Source of the DNA: Lutimaribacter degradans
Lineage (GTDB): Bacteria; Pseudomonadota; Alphaproteobacteria; Rhodobacterales; Rhodobacteraceae
DNA length: 64,000 bases
Direction of reading: 5' to 3'
Assembly (NCBI RefSeq): GCF_023703375.1
Contig: NZ_JAMQGO010000001.1
Coordinates: forward strand, 434,001-498,000
Of this stretch, positions 35,294-44,010 are shown piece by piece. A program made the position numbers and the translations under genes. The notes beneath the pieces were generated by a model, which was given only the letters and a program-made list of their open reading frames with translations, was not told where the DNA came from and did no database searches. How positions within the stretch are numbered: position 1 is the stretch's first letter; each line of letters begins with the position of its first letter.

Positions 35294-36253
35294 ATGGATC
35301 GGATACCGGAAATCGCGCTGGACTGGCACCGGGCGGGCAAGGGCGCGGCGCTTTGCACGGTGGTGCAGACATGGGGCAGCGCGCCACGCCGCGTGGGCAG
35401 CCAGCTGGTCGTATCTGGGTTGGGCGAGATCCAGGGCAGCGTCTCGGGCGGTTGCGTCGAAGGCGCGGTGATCGTCGAGGCGCTGGAGGCGTTGGAGGAC
35501 GGCGCCCATCGCCTGCTGGAATTCGGGGTCAGCGATGGCGACGCCTTTGCCGTGGGGCTGGCCTGCGGCGGCACCATCCGCGTGCTGGTCGAACCCGTGG
35601 GCAGCGTTCTGCCCGAGCATGTGCTGGCCGACCTTGTCGAGGCCCGCGCCGCGCGGCAGGCCGTGGCGATCGAGGCCGACCTGGAAAACGGCAGCCGCCG
35701 CCTTTTACGCGATGGCTATCGCGAACGGTTCCGCATGGATCGCTCGGGTTTTGAAGACGATGACCGCCTGTTCGTCACCATCCACAACCCGCCGCTGCGG
35801 ATGCTTGTCGTGGGCGCGGTGCATATCGCGCAGGGCCTGGTGCCCATCGCGCGCGTCGCGGGGTATGAGCCGGTGTTGATAGACCCGCGCGAAACCTTCG
35901 GCTCGGAAGACCGATTCCCGGGTGAAACCATCGTCAACGAATGGCCCGACGATGGCGTACGCGCCTTTGGCCTCGATGCGCGCACCGCGCTTGTGCTGCT
36001 GACGCATGACCCCAAGCTGGACGACCCGGCATTGGCCGAGGCGCTGCGCTCGGACGTGTTCTACATCGGTGCGCTCGGCTCGACCCGGACACATGCCAAG
36101 CGTGTCGAACGGTTGGCCGAAGCCGGGTTTTCCAATGCCGAGATCGCGCGCATCCATGGCCCCGTGGGGCTGGATATCGGTGCGGCCAACCCGGGTGAGA
36201 TCGCGGTGTCGATCATGGCCGAGATCACTCGCGTTCTGCGGCGCGGCGCATGA
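35294..36253 (+). CDS. XdhC/CoxI family Mo-enzyme maturation protein
   Basis: The 319-residue protein has the XdhC layout: TVVQTWGSAPRRVGSQLVV and GSVSGGCVEGAVIVEAL at the N-terminus, and a Rossmann-like C-terminal domain (MLVVGAVHIAQGL, THDPKLDDPALAEAL, YIGALGSTRTHAKRVERL, HGPVGLDIGAANPGEIAVSI). XdhC binds molybdenum cofactor, aids its sulfuration and loads it into hydroxylases. AGGGAGGGC before the ATG sets the start. The stop overlaps the next gene (ATGA), directly linking it to the cox operon. Confidence 0.92.
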   Translation: MDRIPEIALDWHRAGKGAALCTVVQTWGSAPRRVGSQLVVSGLGEIQGSVSGGCVEGAVIVEALEALEDGAHRLLEFGVSDGDAFAVGLACGGTIRVLVEPVGSVLPEHVLADLVEARAARQAVAIEADLENGSRRLLRDGYRERFRMDRSGFEDDDRLFVTIHNPPLRMLVVGAVHIAQGLVPIARVAGYEPVLIDPRETFGSEDRFPGETIVNEWPDDGVRAFGLDARTALVLLTHDPKLDDPALAEALRSDVFYIGALGSTRTHAKRVERLAEAGFSNAEIARIHGPVGLDIGAANPGEIAVSIMAEITRVLRRGA

Positions 36254-37269
36254 GGTTCGGCCCCGTTTCCCTGGATCAGGCCGCGGGCGCGGTGCTGGCC
36301 CATTCGCTGCACCTGCCCGACGGGAAGCTGGCCAAGGGCCGCGTGCTGACCGGCGATGACACGGCCCGGCTGCACGCGGCCGGTATCGCCGAGGTCACGG
36401 TGGCGCGGCTCGAGGCCGGTGACGTGCCCGAGGATGACGCTGCGCGGGCGCTGGCGCAGGCGCTGGTGCCAGACCCGGCGGGGCAGGGCCTGCGCTTGTC
36501 GGGTGCAGGGGCCGGGCGGGTGAACCTCCTATCCGACGGGCCGGGCTTGCTTGATATCGACGTGGCGGCGGTGGCGGCGCTGAACCGGGTTGACCCGATG
36601 ATCACGCTGGCCACCCTGCCGCCTTTGAAACGCGTCACGGGCGGCACGATGGTCGGCACGGTCAAGATCATTTCCTACGCCGTGCCCGAGGGGCGGCTTG
36701 CCACAGCCTGCGACGTAGCCCGCGCGGCGATGCGACGGGTGCCGCCGCAAATCGCCAGCGCGACGCTGATCGAAACGCGGGTGGGCGACAGCGCTCCGCC
36801 CGACAAGGGCCGACGCGCCATGGCCGACCGGCTGGCCCGGCTTGACGCGCGGCTGACCCCCCGCGTTGTCGTGCCGCATGACGAACCCGCGCTGGCCCGC
36901 GCCATCGAATCCGCGCCCGGGGACATGGTGTTGGTCCTTACCGCCTCGGCCACCTCGGACGTGGCCGATGTGGCGCCGGCCGCGCTGCGCCGCGCTGGCG
37001 GGCAGGTGACGCGCTTCGGCATGCCGGTCGATCCGGGCAACCTGCTTTTCCTGGGCCGGATGGGCGATGCAAGGCCGGTGATCGGCCTGCCGGGCTGTGC
37101 GCGCAGCCCGGCGCTGAACGGGGCGGACTGGGTGCTGGAGCGGGTGCTGTGCGGGCTTGATGTCACCAGCGAGGACATCACCGCCATGGGCGTGGGCGGC
37201 CTGCTCAAGGAAATGCCGACGCGCCCCCGGCCGCGCCGCGCCCGCGAAAATGCTGCGAATGCGAAATAA
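36250..37269 (+). CDS. Molybdopterin-binding protein (MoeA/MogA-like)
   Basis: The 339-residue protein begins FGPVSLDQAAGAVLAHSLHLPDGKLAKGRVL, the start of molybdopterin-binding proteins found beside Mo hydroxylases. The middle and C-terminal part has a MogA-like fold, with VLVLTASATSDVADVAPAALRRAGG and GLPGCARSPALNGADWVLER. In many relatives this part is fused to a MobA-like nucleotidyltransferase; here that domain is absent. It probably handles cofactor for the CoxL-type enzyme encoded next. Confidence 0.8.
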   Translation: MRFGPVSLDQAAGAVLAHSLHLPDGKLAKGRVLTGDDTARLHAAGIAEVTVARLEAGDVPEDDAARALAQALVPDPAGQGLRLSGAGAGRVNLLSDGPGLLDIDVAAVAALNRVDPMITLATLPPLKRVTGGTMVGTVKIISYAVPEGRLATACDVARAAMRRVPPQIASATLIETRVGDSAPPDKGRRAMADRLARLDARLTPRVVVPHDEPALARAIESAPGDMVLVLTASATSDVADVAPAALRRAGGQVTRFGMPVDPGNLLFLGRMGDARPVIGLPGCARSPALNGADWVLERVLCGLDVTSEDITAMGVGGLLKEMPTRPRPRRARENAANAK

Positions 37270-37383
37270 CCTTGCGATTGCAGAAAGTTGCCGCCCGTCG
37301 AGATTTGCGGTTCTCAACTCTGGATCGGCGTGCTTAACTCGCTAGCATATGGACCATAACGACAATTCCTTGGGAGGATCCTG

Positions 37384-37869
37384 ATGACCCAGCTCACCAT
37401 GACGGTGAATGGCAAGGCCGTGTCAGGCGATGTGGAAGGCCGCACGCTGCTTGTCAATTTTCTGCGCGATACCCTGCGGCTGACGGGCACGCATGTCGGC
37501 TGTGACACCAGCCAATGCGGCGCCTGCGTGGTACATGTGAACGGGCAGGCGGTGAAAGCCTGCACCATGCTTGCGCTCGAGGCCGAGGGCGCCGAGGTTG
37601 CGACCATCGAGGGGCAGGCCGATGCCGATGGCTCTCTCAACGCGATCCAGCAGGCGTTCCAGGACCATCACGGCCTGCAATGCGGATTCTGCACGCCCGG
37701 CATGGTGATGTCGGCGGCGGCGCTGCTCAAGGAAAACCCCAAGCCGACCGAAGCCGAGGTGCGCGATTACCTCGAGGGCAATATCTGCCGCTGCACCGGC
37801 TATCACAATATCGTCAAGGCGATCATGGCGGCATCCGGCCAGGATGTGGGCGCTATCGCCGCCGAGTGA
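37384..37869 (+). CDS. coxS: CO dehydrogenase-type small (2Fe-2S) subunit
   Basis: The 161-residue iron-sulfur subunit carries two [2Fe-2S] clusters. The plant-type site uses Cys40, 45, 48 and 60; the second site uses Cys100, 103, 135 and 137 (CGFCTPG and CRCTGY). It passes electrons from the Mo site to FAD. It is the first gene of the S-L-M order, which is the usual order of form II clusters. GGGAGG lies before the ATG, and 114 bp upstream are free for a promoter. Confidence 0.92.
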   Translation: MTQLTMTVNGKAVSGDVEGRTLLVNFLRDTLRLTGTHVGCDTSQCGACVVHVNGQAVKACTMLALEAEGAEVATIEGQADADGSLNAIQQAFQDHHGLQCGFCTPGMVMSAAALLKENPKPTEAEVRDYLEGNICRCTGYHNIVKAIMAASGQDVGAIAAE

Positions 37870-37916
37870 TTGAAAGAGCCGGGCTGAAGCCCGGCACTCC
37901 AAGGGAGGAGACAACC

Positions 37917-40283
37917 ATGCCAAAAGATCATGGTATCGGCGCCAGCCCAAAGCGGCGCGAAGATGTGCGGTTCCTGACCGGAAACGGCAATTATACCGAC
38001 GACATCAACATTCATGGCCAAGCCTATGTGCATTTCCTGCGCTCCGACGTGGCGCATGGGCGCATCAACAAGGTCGACACCGAGGCCGCCGCGGCGATGC
38101 CCGGCGTTGTGCGCGTCTTTACCGGCGCCGATTTCGAAGGCATGGGGGGGTTGCCATGCGGCTGGCAGGTGACCGACAAGCATGGCGAGGTGATGCAGGA
38201 GCCCGCGCACCCGGTGCTGGCGCAGGGCAAGGTGCGCCACGTGGGCGACCCGATCGCCGCCGTGGTGGCCGAAACCTATGAACAGGCCCGCGATGCCGCC
38301 GAGGCGATCGAGGTGGATATCGAGGACCTGCCCGCCGTCGTCGACATGAAGGCCGCCTTGCAGGACGGTGCGCCCAAGGTGCATGACGACCTGAAGAACA
38401 ACCTTTGCTACGACTGGGGCTTTGTCGAGGAGAACAAGCCAGCCGTTGACGAGGCCTTCGATAAGGCCGCGCATGTCACGACGCTGGAGCTGGTGAACCA
38501 GCGCCTTGTCGCCAACCCTATGGAGCCGCGCGTGGCCGTTGGCGATTACAACCGATCGACCGACGATTCGACGCTTTACACCACCAGCCAGAACCCGCAC
38601 GTGATCCGCCTGCTCATGGGGGCCTTCGTTCTGGGCATCCCCGAGCACAAGCTGCGCGTGGTGGCCCCTGACGTGGGTGGCGGTTTCGGCACCAAGATCT
38701 TTCACTATGCAGAAGAGGCGTTTTGCACCTATGCCGCGCGGCAACTGGCCCGGCCGGTCAAGTGGACGGCAAGCCGGTCCGAGGCGTTCATGTCCGACGC
38801 CCATGGCCGCGATCACGTGACCAAGATCGAGCTGGCGCTGGACGCGGACAACAACTTTACCGCCCTGCGCACCGAAACCTACGCGAACATGGGCGCCTAT
38901 CTTTCGACCTTCGCGCCCTCGGTGCCCACATGGCTGCACGGCACGCTCATGGCGGGCAATTACAAGACGCCGCTGATCTACGTGAACGTGAAGGCGGTGT
39001 TTACCAACACGGTGCCGGTCGATGCCTATCGCGGCGCGGGCCGACCGGAGGCCACCTACCAGCTGGAGCGCGTGATCGACAAGGCCGCGCGCGAGCTGGG
39101 CGTGGACCCGATCGAGCTGCGGCGGCAGAATTTCATCACCGAGTTCCCCTATGCCACGCCCGTGGCGGTGGAATATGACACCGGCGATTACAACGCCACG
39201 ATGGACAAGCTGCTGGAAATGATCGACCGCGACGGGTTCGAGGCGCGCGCCGAAGAATCGAAAAAGCGCGGCAAGCTGCGTGGACTGGGCGTCAATTGCT
39301 ATATCGAGGCTTGCGGCATCGCGCCGTCTAACCTGGTTGGCCAGCTTGGCGCGCGCGCGGGGCTTTACGAAAGCGCCACCGTGCGGGTCAACGCCACCGG
39401 CGGCATCACCGTGATGACCGGCAGCCACAGCCACGGCCAAGGCCATGAAACCGCCTTTCCACAGGTGATCGCCGAGATGCTGGGCATCGACGAATCGATG
39501 GTCGAGATCGTGCATGGCGATACATCCAAGGTGCCCATGGGCATGGGCACCTACGGGTCGCGCTCGCTGGCGGTGGGCGGCTCGGCCATGGTGCGGGCGA
39601 CCGAAAAGGTCATCAACAAGGCCAAGAAGATCGCGGCCCACCTGCTGGAGGCGTCCGAGGCGGATATCGAGCTGAAAGACGGCGCGTTTTCCGTGGCGGG
39701 CACCGACAAATCGGTGGCCTGGGGCGACGTGACCCTGGCAGCCTACGTGCCGCACAACTACCCGCTGGAGGATATCGAGCCGGGGCTGGAGGAAACCGCC
39801 TTCTACGACCCTAGCAACTTTACCTACCCGGCGGGCGCCTATGCCTGCGAGATCGAGCTGGACCCGGAAACCGGCAAGGTCACGATCGAAAGCTTCGCGG
39901 CAGCCGACGATTTCGGCAATGTCGTCAACCCGATGATCGTTTCGGGGCAGGTCCATGGCGGGCTGGCCCAGGGAATAGGCCAGGCGTTGCTGGAAGGTGC
40001 GGCCTATGACGAGAACGGCCAGCTTCTGACAGGCTCGTACATGGATTACGCGATGCCGCGCGCCGATGACATGCCGTTCTTCGAGGTGGACCATTCGTGC
40101 CAGACGCCCTGCACCCACAACCCGCTGGGCGTGAAGGGCTGTGGCGAGGCCGGGGCCATCGGCAGCCCGCCCGCGGTGGTCAACGCGGTGGTCGACGCGC
40201 TGCAACGCGCGGGCAAGACGGATGTCACACATATCGACATGCCGCTGTCGCCGTCGCGCGTCTGGGCCGTGATGAACGGCTAA
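37917..40283 (+). CDS. coxL: Form II CO dehydrogenase-type large Mo subunit
   Basis: The 788-residue molybdopterin cytosine dinucleotide subunit has APDVGGGFGTK for cofactor binding, AYRGAGR at 370-376 and the catalytic Glu744 in GCGEAG. The true CO-oxidising form I enzyme has a Cys-bearing AYxCSFR loop at this place. AYRGAGR defines form II (BMS type), whose CO activity is disputed. The substrate may therefore be CO or another small molecule. GGGAGGAG precedes the chosen ATG; the frame runs open upstream, through coxS, but that part is not coding. Confidence 0.93.
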   Translation: MPKDHGIGASPKRREDVRFLTGNGNYTDDINIHGQAYVHFLRSDVAHGRINKVDTEAAAAMPGVVRVFTGADFEGMGGLPCGWQVTDKHGEVMQEPAHPVLAQGKVRHVGDPIAAVVAETYEQARDAAEAIEVDIEDLPAVVDMKAALQDGAPKVHDDLKNNLCYDWGFVEENKPAVDEAFDKAAHVTTLELVNQRLVANPMEPRVAVGDYNRSTDDSTLYTTSQNPHVIRLLMGAFVLGIPEHKLRVVAPDVGGGFGTKIFHYAEEAFCTYAARQLARPVKWTASRSEAFMSDAHGRDHVTKIELALDADNNFTALRTETYANMGAYLSTFAPSVPTWLHGTLMAGNYKTPLIYVNVKAVFTNTVPVDAYRGAGRPEATYQLERVIDKAARELGVDPIELRRQNFITEFPYATPVAVEYDTGDYNATMDKLLEMIDRDGFEARAEESKKRGKLRGLGVNCYIEACGIAPSNLVGQLGARAGLYESATVRVNATGGITVMTGSHSHGQGHETAFPQVIAEMLGIDESMVEIVHGDTSKVPMGMGTYGSRSLAVGGSAMVRATEKVINKAKKIAAHLLEASEADIELKDGAFSVAGTDKSVAWGDVTLAAYVPHNYPLEDIEPGLEETAFYDPSNFTYPAGAYACEIELDPETGKVTIESFAAADDFGNVVNPMIVSGQVHGGLAQGIGQALLEGAAYDENGQLLTGSYMDYAMPRADDMPFFEVDHSCQTPCTHNPLGVKGCGEAGAIGSPPAVVNAVVDALQRAGKTDVTHIDMPLSPSRVWAVMNG

Positions 40284-40292
40284 GGTCATGGC

Positions 40293-40324
40293 GGGGAGCG
40301 AGGGGCCAGCCCCTCGCGCTCCCC
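40293..40324. repeat. Long GC hairpin between coxL and coxM
   Basis: GGGGAGCGAGGGGC (40293-40306) pairs with 40309-40324, leaving a 2-nt bulge. A GGGGTATTTTCAG tail follows. It looks like the GC-rich intergenic hairpins common in this bacterial family and may act as an attenuator or a stabiliser of the upstream mRNA. Confidence 0.55.
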
Positions 40325-40385
40325 GGGGTATTTTCAGCAAGAGGAAGGCCGCAGGTCTTTCTTTTCGAGGACAAGGAAGAACGGA

Positions 40386-41174
40386 ATGTACGCATTCGAT
40401 TTCGAGAAACCGGGCAGCATCGCCGACGCGGTCGCCGCGCTCAAGGACGAGGACGCGCAGGCACTGGGAGGCGGGCAGACGCTGATCCCGACGTTGAAAC
40501 AGCGGCTTGCGATGCCGTCGAAGCTGGTCAGCCTGACAGGCATTTCGGAAATGCAGGGCGTCTGCAGGGGCGATGACGGCGCGGTTTGCGTGGGTGGCGC
40601 GACGCCGCACGCGGTGGTGGCCGCAGAGGCGGGTGACTATCCGGCGCTGGCGGCGCTGGCCGCGGGCATCGGCGACCCGGCCGTGCGTAATCGCGGCACC
40701 ATCGGCGGAAGCCTGGCCAACAACGATCCGGCCGCCTGTTACCCGGCGGCGGCGCTGGCCAGTGCCGCGACCATCGTGACCGATCACCGCGAGATCGCGG
40801 CGGATGACTACTTCCAGGGGATGTTCACCACCGCGCTGGACGAGGGCGAGATCGTCACCGAGGTGCGGTTTCCCGTGCCGGAAAAAGCCGCCTACATGAA
40901 GTTCGAGCAACCGGCCTCGCGTTTCGCGTTGGTGGGCGTGTTCGTGGCGAAATTTGCCGATGGCGTGCGCGTGGCCGTCACCGGCGCGTCGGAGGAGGGT
41001 GTGTTCCGCTGGACCGAGGCTGAACAGGCGCTTTCGGGCGATTTCTCGGCCGCGGCGCTGGACGGGTTGAGCGTACCGGCCGATGGCATGATCGGCGATC
41101 TGCACGGATCGGGCGCCTATCGCGCGCACCTGGTGGTGGTTATGACCAAAAGGGCGGTCGAGGCTGCGGCCTGA
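40386..41174 (+). CDS. coxM: CO dehydrogenase-type medium FAD subunit
   Basis: The 262-residue flavoprotein has LGGGQTLIPTLKQRLAMPSK and GDPAVRNRGTIGGSLANNDPAA, the two FAD-binding signatures of the xanthine dehydrogenase/CODH medium subunit. It accepts electrons from CoxS and passes them to quinone or another acceptor. It is the last gene of the operon; no CoxG-type membrane anchor follows, as a strong terminator lies 29 bp downstream. Confidence 0.93.
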   Translation: MYAFDFEKPGSIADAVAALKDEDAQALGGGQTLIPTLKQRLAMPSKLVSLTGISEMQGVCRGDDGAVCVGGATPHAVVAAEAGDYPALAALAAGIGDPAVRNRGTIGGSLANNDPAACYPAAALASAATIVTDHREIAADDYFQGMFTTALDEGEIVTEVRFPVPEKAAYMKFEQPASRFALVGVFVAKFADGVRVAVTGASEEGVFRWTEAEQALSGDFSAAALDGLSVPADGMIGDLHGSGAYRAHLVVVMTKRAVEAAA

Positions 41175-41202
41175 CGGCACGTCACACCGATGGAAGAAAC
41201 CG

Positions 41203-41228
41203 AACCCGGCGGGCTTTTCCGCCGGGTT
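41203..41228 (+). terminator. Intrinsic terminator after coxM
   Basis: A 10-bp perfect stem (AACCCGGCGG and its complement, 41203-41212 and 41219-41228) ends in TTTTCC. It closes the Mo hydroxylase operon. The 470 bp that follow hold no gene I can firmly support. Confidence 0.8.
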
Positions 41229-41428
41229 TTCCGTTACCGGGGCGGCGTGGGCCGGACCAGGCATGGCATCAGCCTTCGCGGCAGTCGCGCGGCGATCGAG
41301 GCAAAGCCGGGGCTGGCCTTTTGGCAGGGCAGGGGTCTTAAGGATGATCCCTGCGCGCCGCGCGCCTCTTTCATGTTGGAAGAAGCGATGAGTAAATTCG
41401 AGGGCGCGATTGCGGGAGGGGGTCTGTC

Positions 41429-41665
41429 ATGGCTCGTATGTTGCGACGATACGCTGTTTGGTTGATCGCGTCGGTTGCGGCGATTGCCATTGGCCGTGAT
41501 CCGGCTGCCGTCGTGGCCAGGCTACTGGCCCGGCGCGTGGAGCGCATCCCAAGGACCATCACCCGCAACAGCTCGAGCATGGCGGCGTACTTGTCTGGGT
41601 GCGCGTTGCCGGTGACGGGAAAGAGCGCATGGCGACCGAATAAAGAAAGCTCGTTCCGGCCGTGA
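41429..41665 (+). CDS. Possible small protein, unknown
   Basis: A 78-residue frame starts with ATG preceded by a strong GGGAGGGGG site. The product begins RRYAVWLIASVAAIAIG, a possible membrane or signal segment, then a basic stretch (ARRVERIPRTITRNSSS). I recognise no family. The rest of 41229-41699 shows nothing identifiable. The gene may be false; the ribosome binding site and hydrophobic start are the only support. Confidence 0.3.
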   Translation: MARMLRRYAVWLIASVAAIAIGRDPAAVVARLLARRVERIPRTITRNSSSMAAYLSGCALPVTGKSAWRPNKESSFRP

Positions 41666-41699
41666 CCTGCATGTGCCCGGTTGGAAGGCGTGACGCGGA

Positions 41700-42293
41700 T
41701 CAGCCGGGTTTGCGCGCGATGAAATCGATCAGCGCCGACATGCCGGAATGGCCGCGCCCCTCTTGCACCTCGCGTTCGTAGGTGCGGTTTTCCGTGACCT
41801 CCCAGCCATCGAAATGGGCAGCGAGGATTTCGGGGGTATACATGTTCTCGGCATGGGGCGGGCCGCCTGTGCCATGCTCAAGCTGCTTGGGCGTGTAGCC
41901 GTGCAGCATGATCACGCCCCCGGGTTTGACGCTACGCTGCATCCCGTCGAAAAGGCGGGCCCTGTCGGTTGGGCCGACGAACTGGATGAAGATACCGACG
42001 ACAAGGTCATAGCTGTCGGGCCAGTCATGGGCCAGCACGTCAACCTGTTGGAAATCGACGCGGACGCCGTGCCGGGCGGCGAGCTTTCGCGCCTTTTCGA
42101 TGGCCGAGGGCGCGTATTCCAAGGCGGTCACGTCAAGCCCCTGTTGGGCCATGAACACCGAATTGCGCCCTTCGCCATCGGCCACGGACAGCGCGCTGTG
42201 CCCGGTCACCAGCCAATCCTGGTGATCGCGCAGGAATTGCGCGGGCGCTGTCCCGAAAACGTAATCGGGCGTGTTGAAGCGGTCTTCCCACAT
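41700..42293 (-). CDS. Class I SAM-dependent methyltransferase
   Basis: The 197-residue protein starts MWEDRFNTPDYVFGTAPAQF and has the SAM site ALSVADGEGRNSVFMAQQG and VTALEYAPSAIEKARKL. It resembles TehB/tellurite-type small methyltransferases. It lies 97 bp downstream of infC on the same strand. The substrate is unknown. Confidence 0.85.
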   Translation of the reverse strand: MWEDRFNTPDYVFGTAPAQFLRDHQDWLVTGHSALSVADGEGRNSVFMAQQGLDVTALEYAPSAIEKARKLAARHGVRVDFQQVDVLAHDWPDSYDLVVGIFIQFVGPTDRARLFDGMQRSVKPGGVIMLHGYTPKQLEHGTGGPPHAENMYTPEILAAHFDGWEVTENRTYEREVQEGRGHSGMSALIDFIARKPG

Positions 42294-42313
42294 GGCGTGC
42301 CCCTTAACGCATA

Positions 42314-42335
42314 CGCCCCGCCAAGGGGCGGGGCG
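42314..42335 (-). terminator. Hairpin between infC and the methyltransferase gene
   Basis: A perfect 9-bp GC stem (42314-42322 with 42327-42335, loop AAGG) lies just after the infC stop. No T run follows, so it may terminate weakly or attenuate. Confidence 0.5.
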
Positions 42336-42356
42336 CGTTTGCCGATCGTGGCAGGT

Positions 42357-42902
42357 TTACTTGGTCACCGGACCGATCATCATGATCATCTGGCGGCCTT
42401 CCATTTTCGGCATGTTCTCGACCTTGCCGATTTCCTTGACGTCCTCGGCCACGCGTTCCAGCAGTTCGCGGCCAAGGCCCTGGTGCGCCATCTCGCGTCC
42501 GCGAAACCGCAGCGTGACCTTTACCTTGTCGCCGCTTTCCAGGAACCGCACCACGTTGCGCATCTTCACTTCGTAGTCATGCGTATCGGTGTTGGGGCGG
42601 AACTTCACCTCCTTCACCTCGATGACCTTCTGTTTCTTGCGCGCCTCGGATTCCCGCTTTTGCTGTTCGTATTTGAACTTGCCGTAATCCATGATCTTGC
42701 ACACGGGCGGGTTGGCATTGGGCGAGATCTCGACAAGGTCCAGACCGGCATCTGCGGCCATTTGCATCGCTTGCTCGGGGCTGACGACGCCGACATTGTC
42801 GCCATCGGCGCCGATCAGGCGTATCTCGGGGGCGCGGATGCGCTCGTTCACCCGGGGGCCGGTGTCACGGGTGGGCGGCGCGTTGTGAGGTCTGCGGGCT
42901 AT
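42357..42902 (-). CDS. infC: Translation initiation factor IF-3
   Basis: The 181-residue factor binds the 30S subunit and checks start codons. The sequence [23 protein letters not shown] and the C-domain ([16 protein letters not shown]) are diagnostic. The likely start codon is ATA at 42902: it gives [21 protein letters not shown], the family N-terminus, and AAAGGA lies 8 nt before it. The next possible start, GTG at 42851, would cut 17 residues and has no site. Rare start codons on infC are known to allow IF-3 autoregulation. Confidence 0.93.
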   Translation of the reverse strand: MARRPHNAPPTRDTGPRVNERIRAPEIRLIGADGDNVGVVSPEQAMQMAADAGLDLVEISPNANPPVCKIMDYGKFKYEQQKRESEARKKQKVIEVKEVKFRPNTDTHDYEVKMRNVVRFLESGDKVKVTLRFRGREMAHQGLGRELLERVAEDVKEIGKVENMPKMEGRQMIMMIGPVTK

Positions 42903-43104
42903 GGTGTTGGTCCTTTCGGCTGTTCACGTCATATTTTTCGAACTCAGAAAGTAGCCTTGGCATGGGCTCTCTGCAAGCAGCAATCGGCCAATCTGGGCCG
43001 AAATTCGTGTCTTTTCGCCTTGTGGCTTTGAGCTATGGGACACATCTGGCACTTGTATGGATCGCGGCCACTTGCCGCGAATGCGACATCGAAGGGGTAA
43101 AGCA

Positions 43105-43938
43105 ATGAAGAACGTGATCTGGATCGTGCTGGCAGGGGTCGTCGCGATAGGCGGGTATTTCCTTTTTTCCGGGCAGAGCCCGCAGGAGGCCGCCGATGCC
43201 GGGCGCGAAGCGGCAAGCGAAGCAGTGGACGAAACGGCCAGCGCCGCTGACGACGCTGCGGATGCGACCGAAGAGGCCGCTGAAGGCGCGACAGATGCCG
43301 CAAGCGACGCTGCCGAAACCGTAGGCGAGGCGGTCGATTCCGCGGCCGAGGCCGCCGGGCAGGCCGTGGGTGATGCCGTCGATGCGGCGACCGAAACCGC
43401 AAAGGACGCCGCCGAGGCCGCGCAGGACGCTGTCGACGCGGCCACGCAAGGCGCGACAAACGCTGCCGAAGACGCGATGAACGCCACCGAGGACGCTGCC
43501 AGCGAAGCCACGGAATCTGCCGGCGATGCCGCCGACGCGACAACCGATGCCGCGACTGGAACCGTCGATACCGCCACCGAGGCCGCGCAGGACACCATGG
43601 AAGAAAGCCTGGACACGGCCACCGAAACGGCGGGCGATGCGGCCGAAACTACCGGCGACGCGGTTGAAAGCGCCACTGACAGCATGGAACAGGCAGGCGA
43701 TGCCGCGGCCGAAACAGGAAGCGATGTCGAGGCCGCGACCGACACGCCCGCCAGCGAAGCCGAAGAACTGCTGACGGTTGACGGCTTCGACATGGAGCGC
43801 GTGGCCGAGATGATCGACAATTCTTCGATTGGCGATGCGCAGAAAACGCTGCTGAAAAACGCGCTGGACCAGGCGCAGGGCAACCCGGACACGTTGAAAG
43901 ACGTGCTGGACCAGGTCCGCAACGCGATGGGCCTGTAA
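43105..43938 (+). CDS. Membrane-anchored Ala/Asp/Glu repeat protein
   Basis: The 277-residue protein starts with one transmembrane segment (NVIWIVLAGVVAIGGYFLF). Residues about 27-215 are almost only Ala, Asp, Glu, Thr and Ser in short irregular repeats (AADAT, AAETVG, AAQDAVD), likely an extended helical or disordered periplasmic stalk. The last 55 residues (DGFDMERVAEMIDNSS and KTLLKNALDQAQ) are a small helical domain. I do not recognise the family. It has its own terminator and a GAAGGGG site before the ATG. Role unknown, possibly envelope spacing. Confidence 0.78.
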   Translation: MKNVIWIVLAGVVAIGGYFLFSGQSPQEAADAGREAASEAVDETASAADDAADATEEAAEGATDAASDAAETVGEAVDSAAEAAGQAVGDAVDAATETAKDAAEAAQDAVDAATQGATNAAEDAMNATEDAASEATESAGDAADATTDAATGTVDTATEAAQDTMEESLDTATETAGDAAETTGDAVESATDSMEQAGDAAAETGSDVEAATDTPASEAEELLTVDGFDMERVAEMIDNSSIGDAQKTLLKNALDQAQGNPDTLKDVLDQVRNAMGL

Positions 43939-43964
43939 CCCCAAACGCCAACGGGTGAAACGGC

Positions 43965-43990
43965 AAAGGGCCGCCATGGGGCGGCCCTTT
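43965..43990. terminator. Two-way intrinsic terminator
   Basis: AAAGGGCCGCC (43965-43975) pairs perfectly with 43980-43990 around a 4-nt loop, with T or A runs on either side. It separates the Ala-rich protein gene from the convergent fpr. Confidence 0.85.
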
Positions 43991-44010
43991 TCATGCCTGG
44001 GGCCTTTGGA

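Noticed and set aside
37384..40283. Form I, true CO-oxidising CO dehydrogenase
   Set aside because: The active-site loop reads AYRGAGR with no Cys at the place used for the copper ligand, so form I is excluded on the sequence.
37803..41264. A very long open frame antisense to the cox genes
   Set aside because: It is the reverse complement of coxL and coxM with their GC-rich codons. Its product is rich in His, Arg and Gly with no domain likeness, while the plus strand encodes clear enzyme subunits.
41233..41699. Regulatory RNA or further gene in the gap after coxM
   Set aside because: Apart from the terminator and one weak 78-residue frame, no conserved structure or recognisable coding signal was seen.
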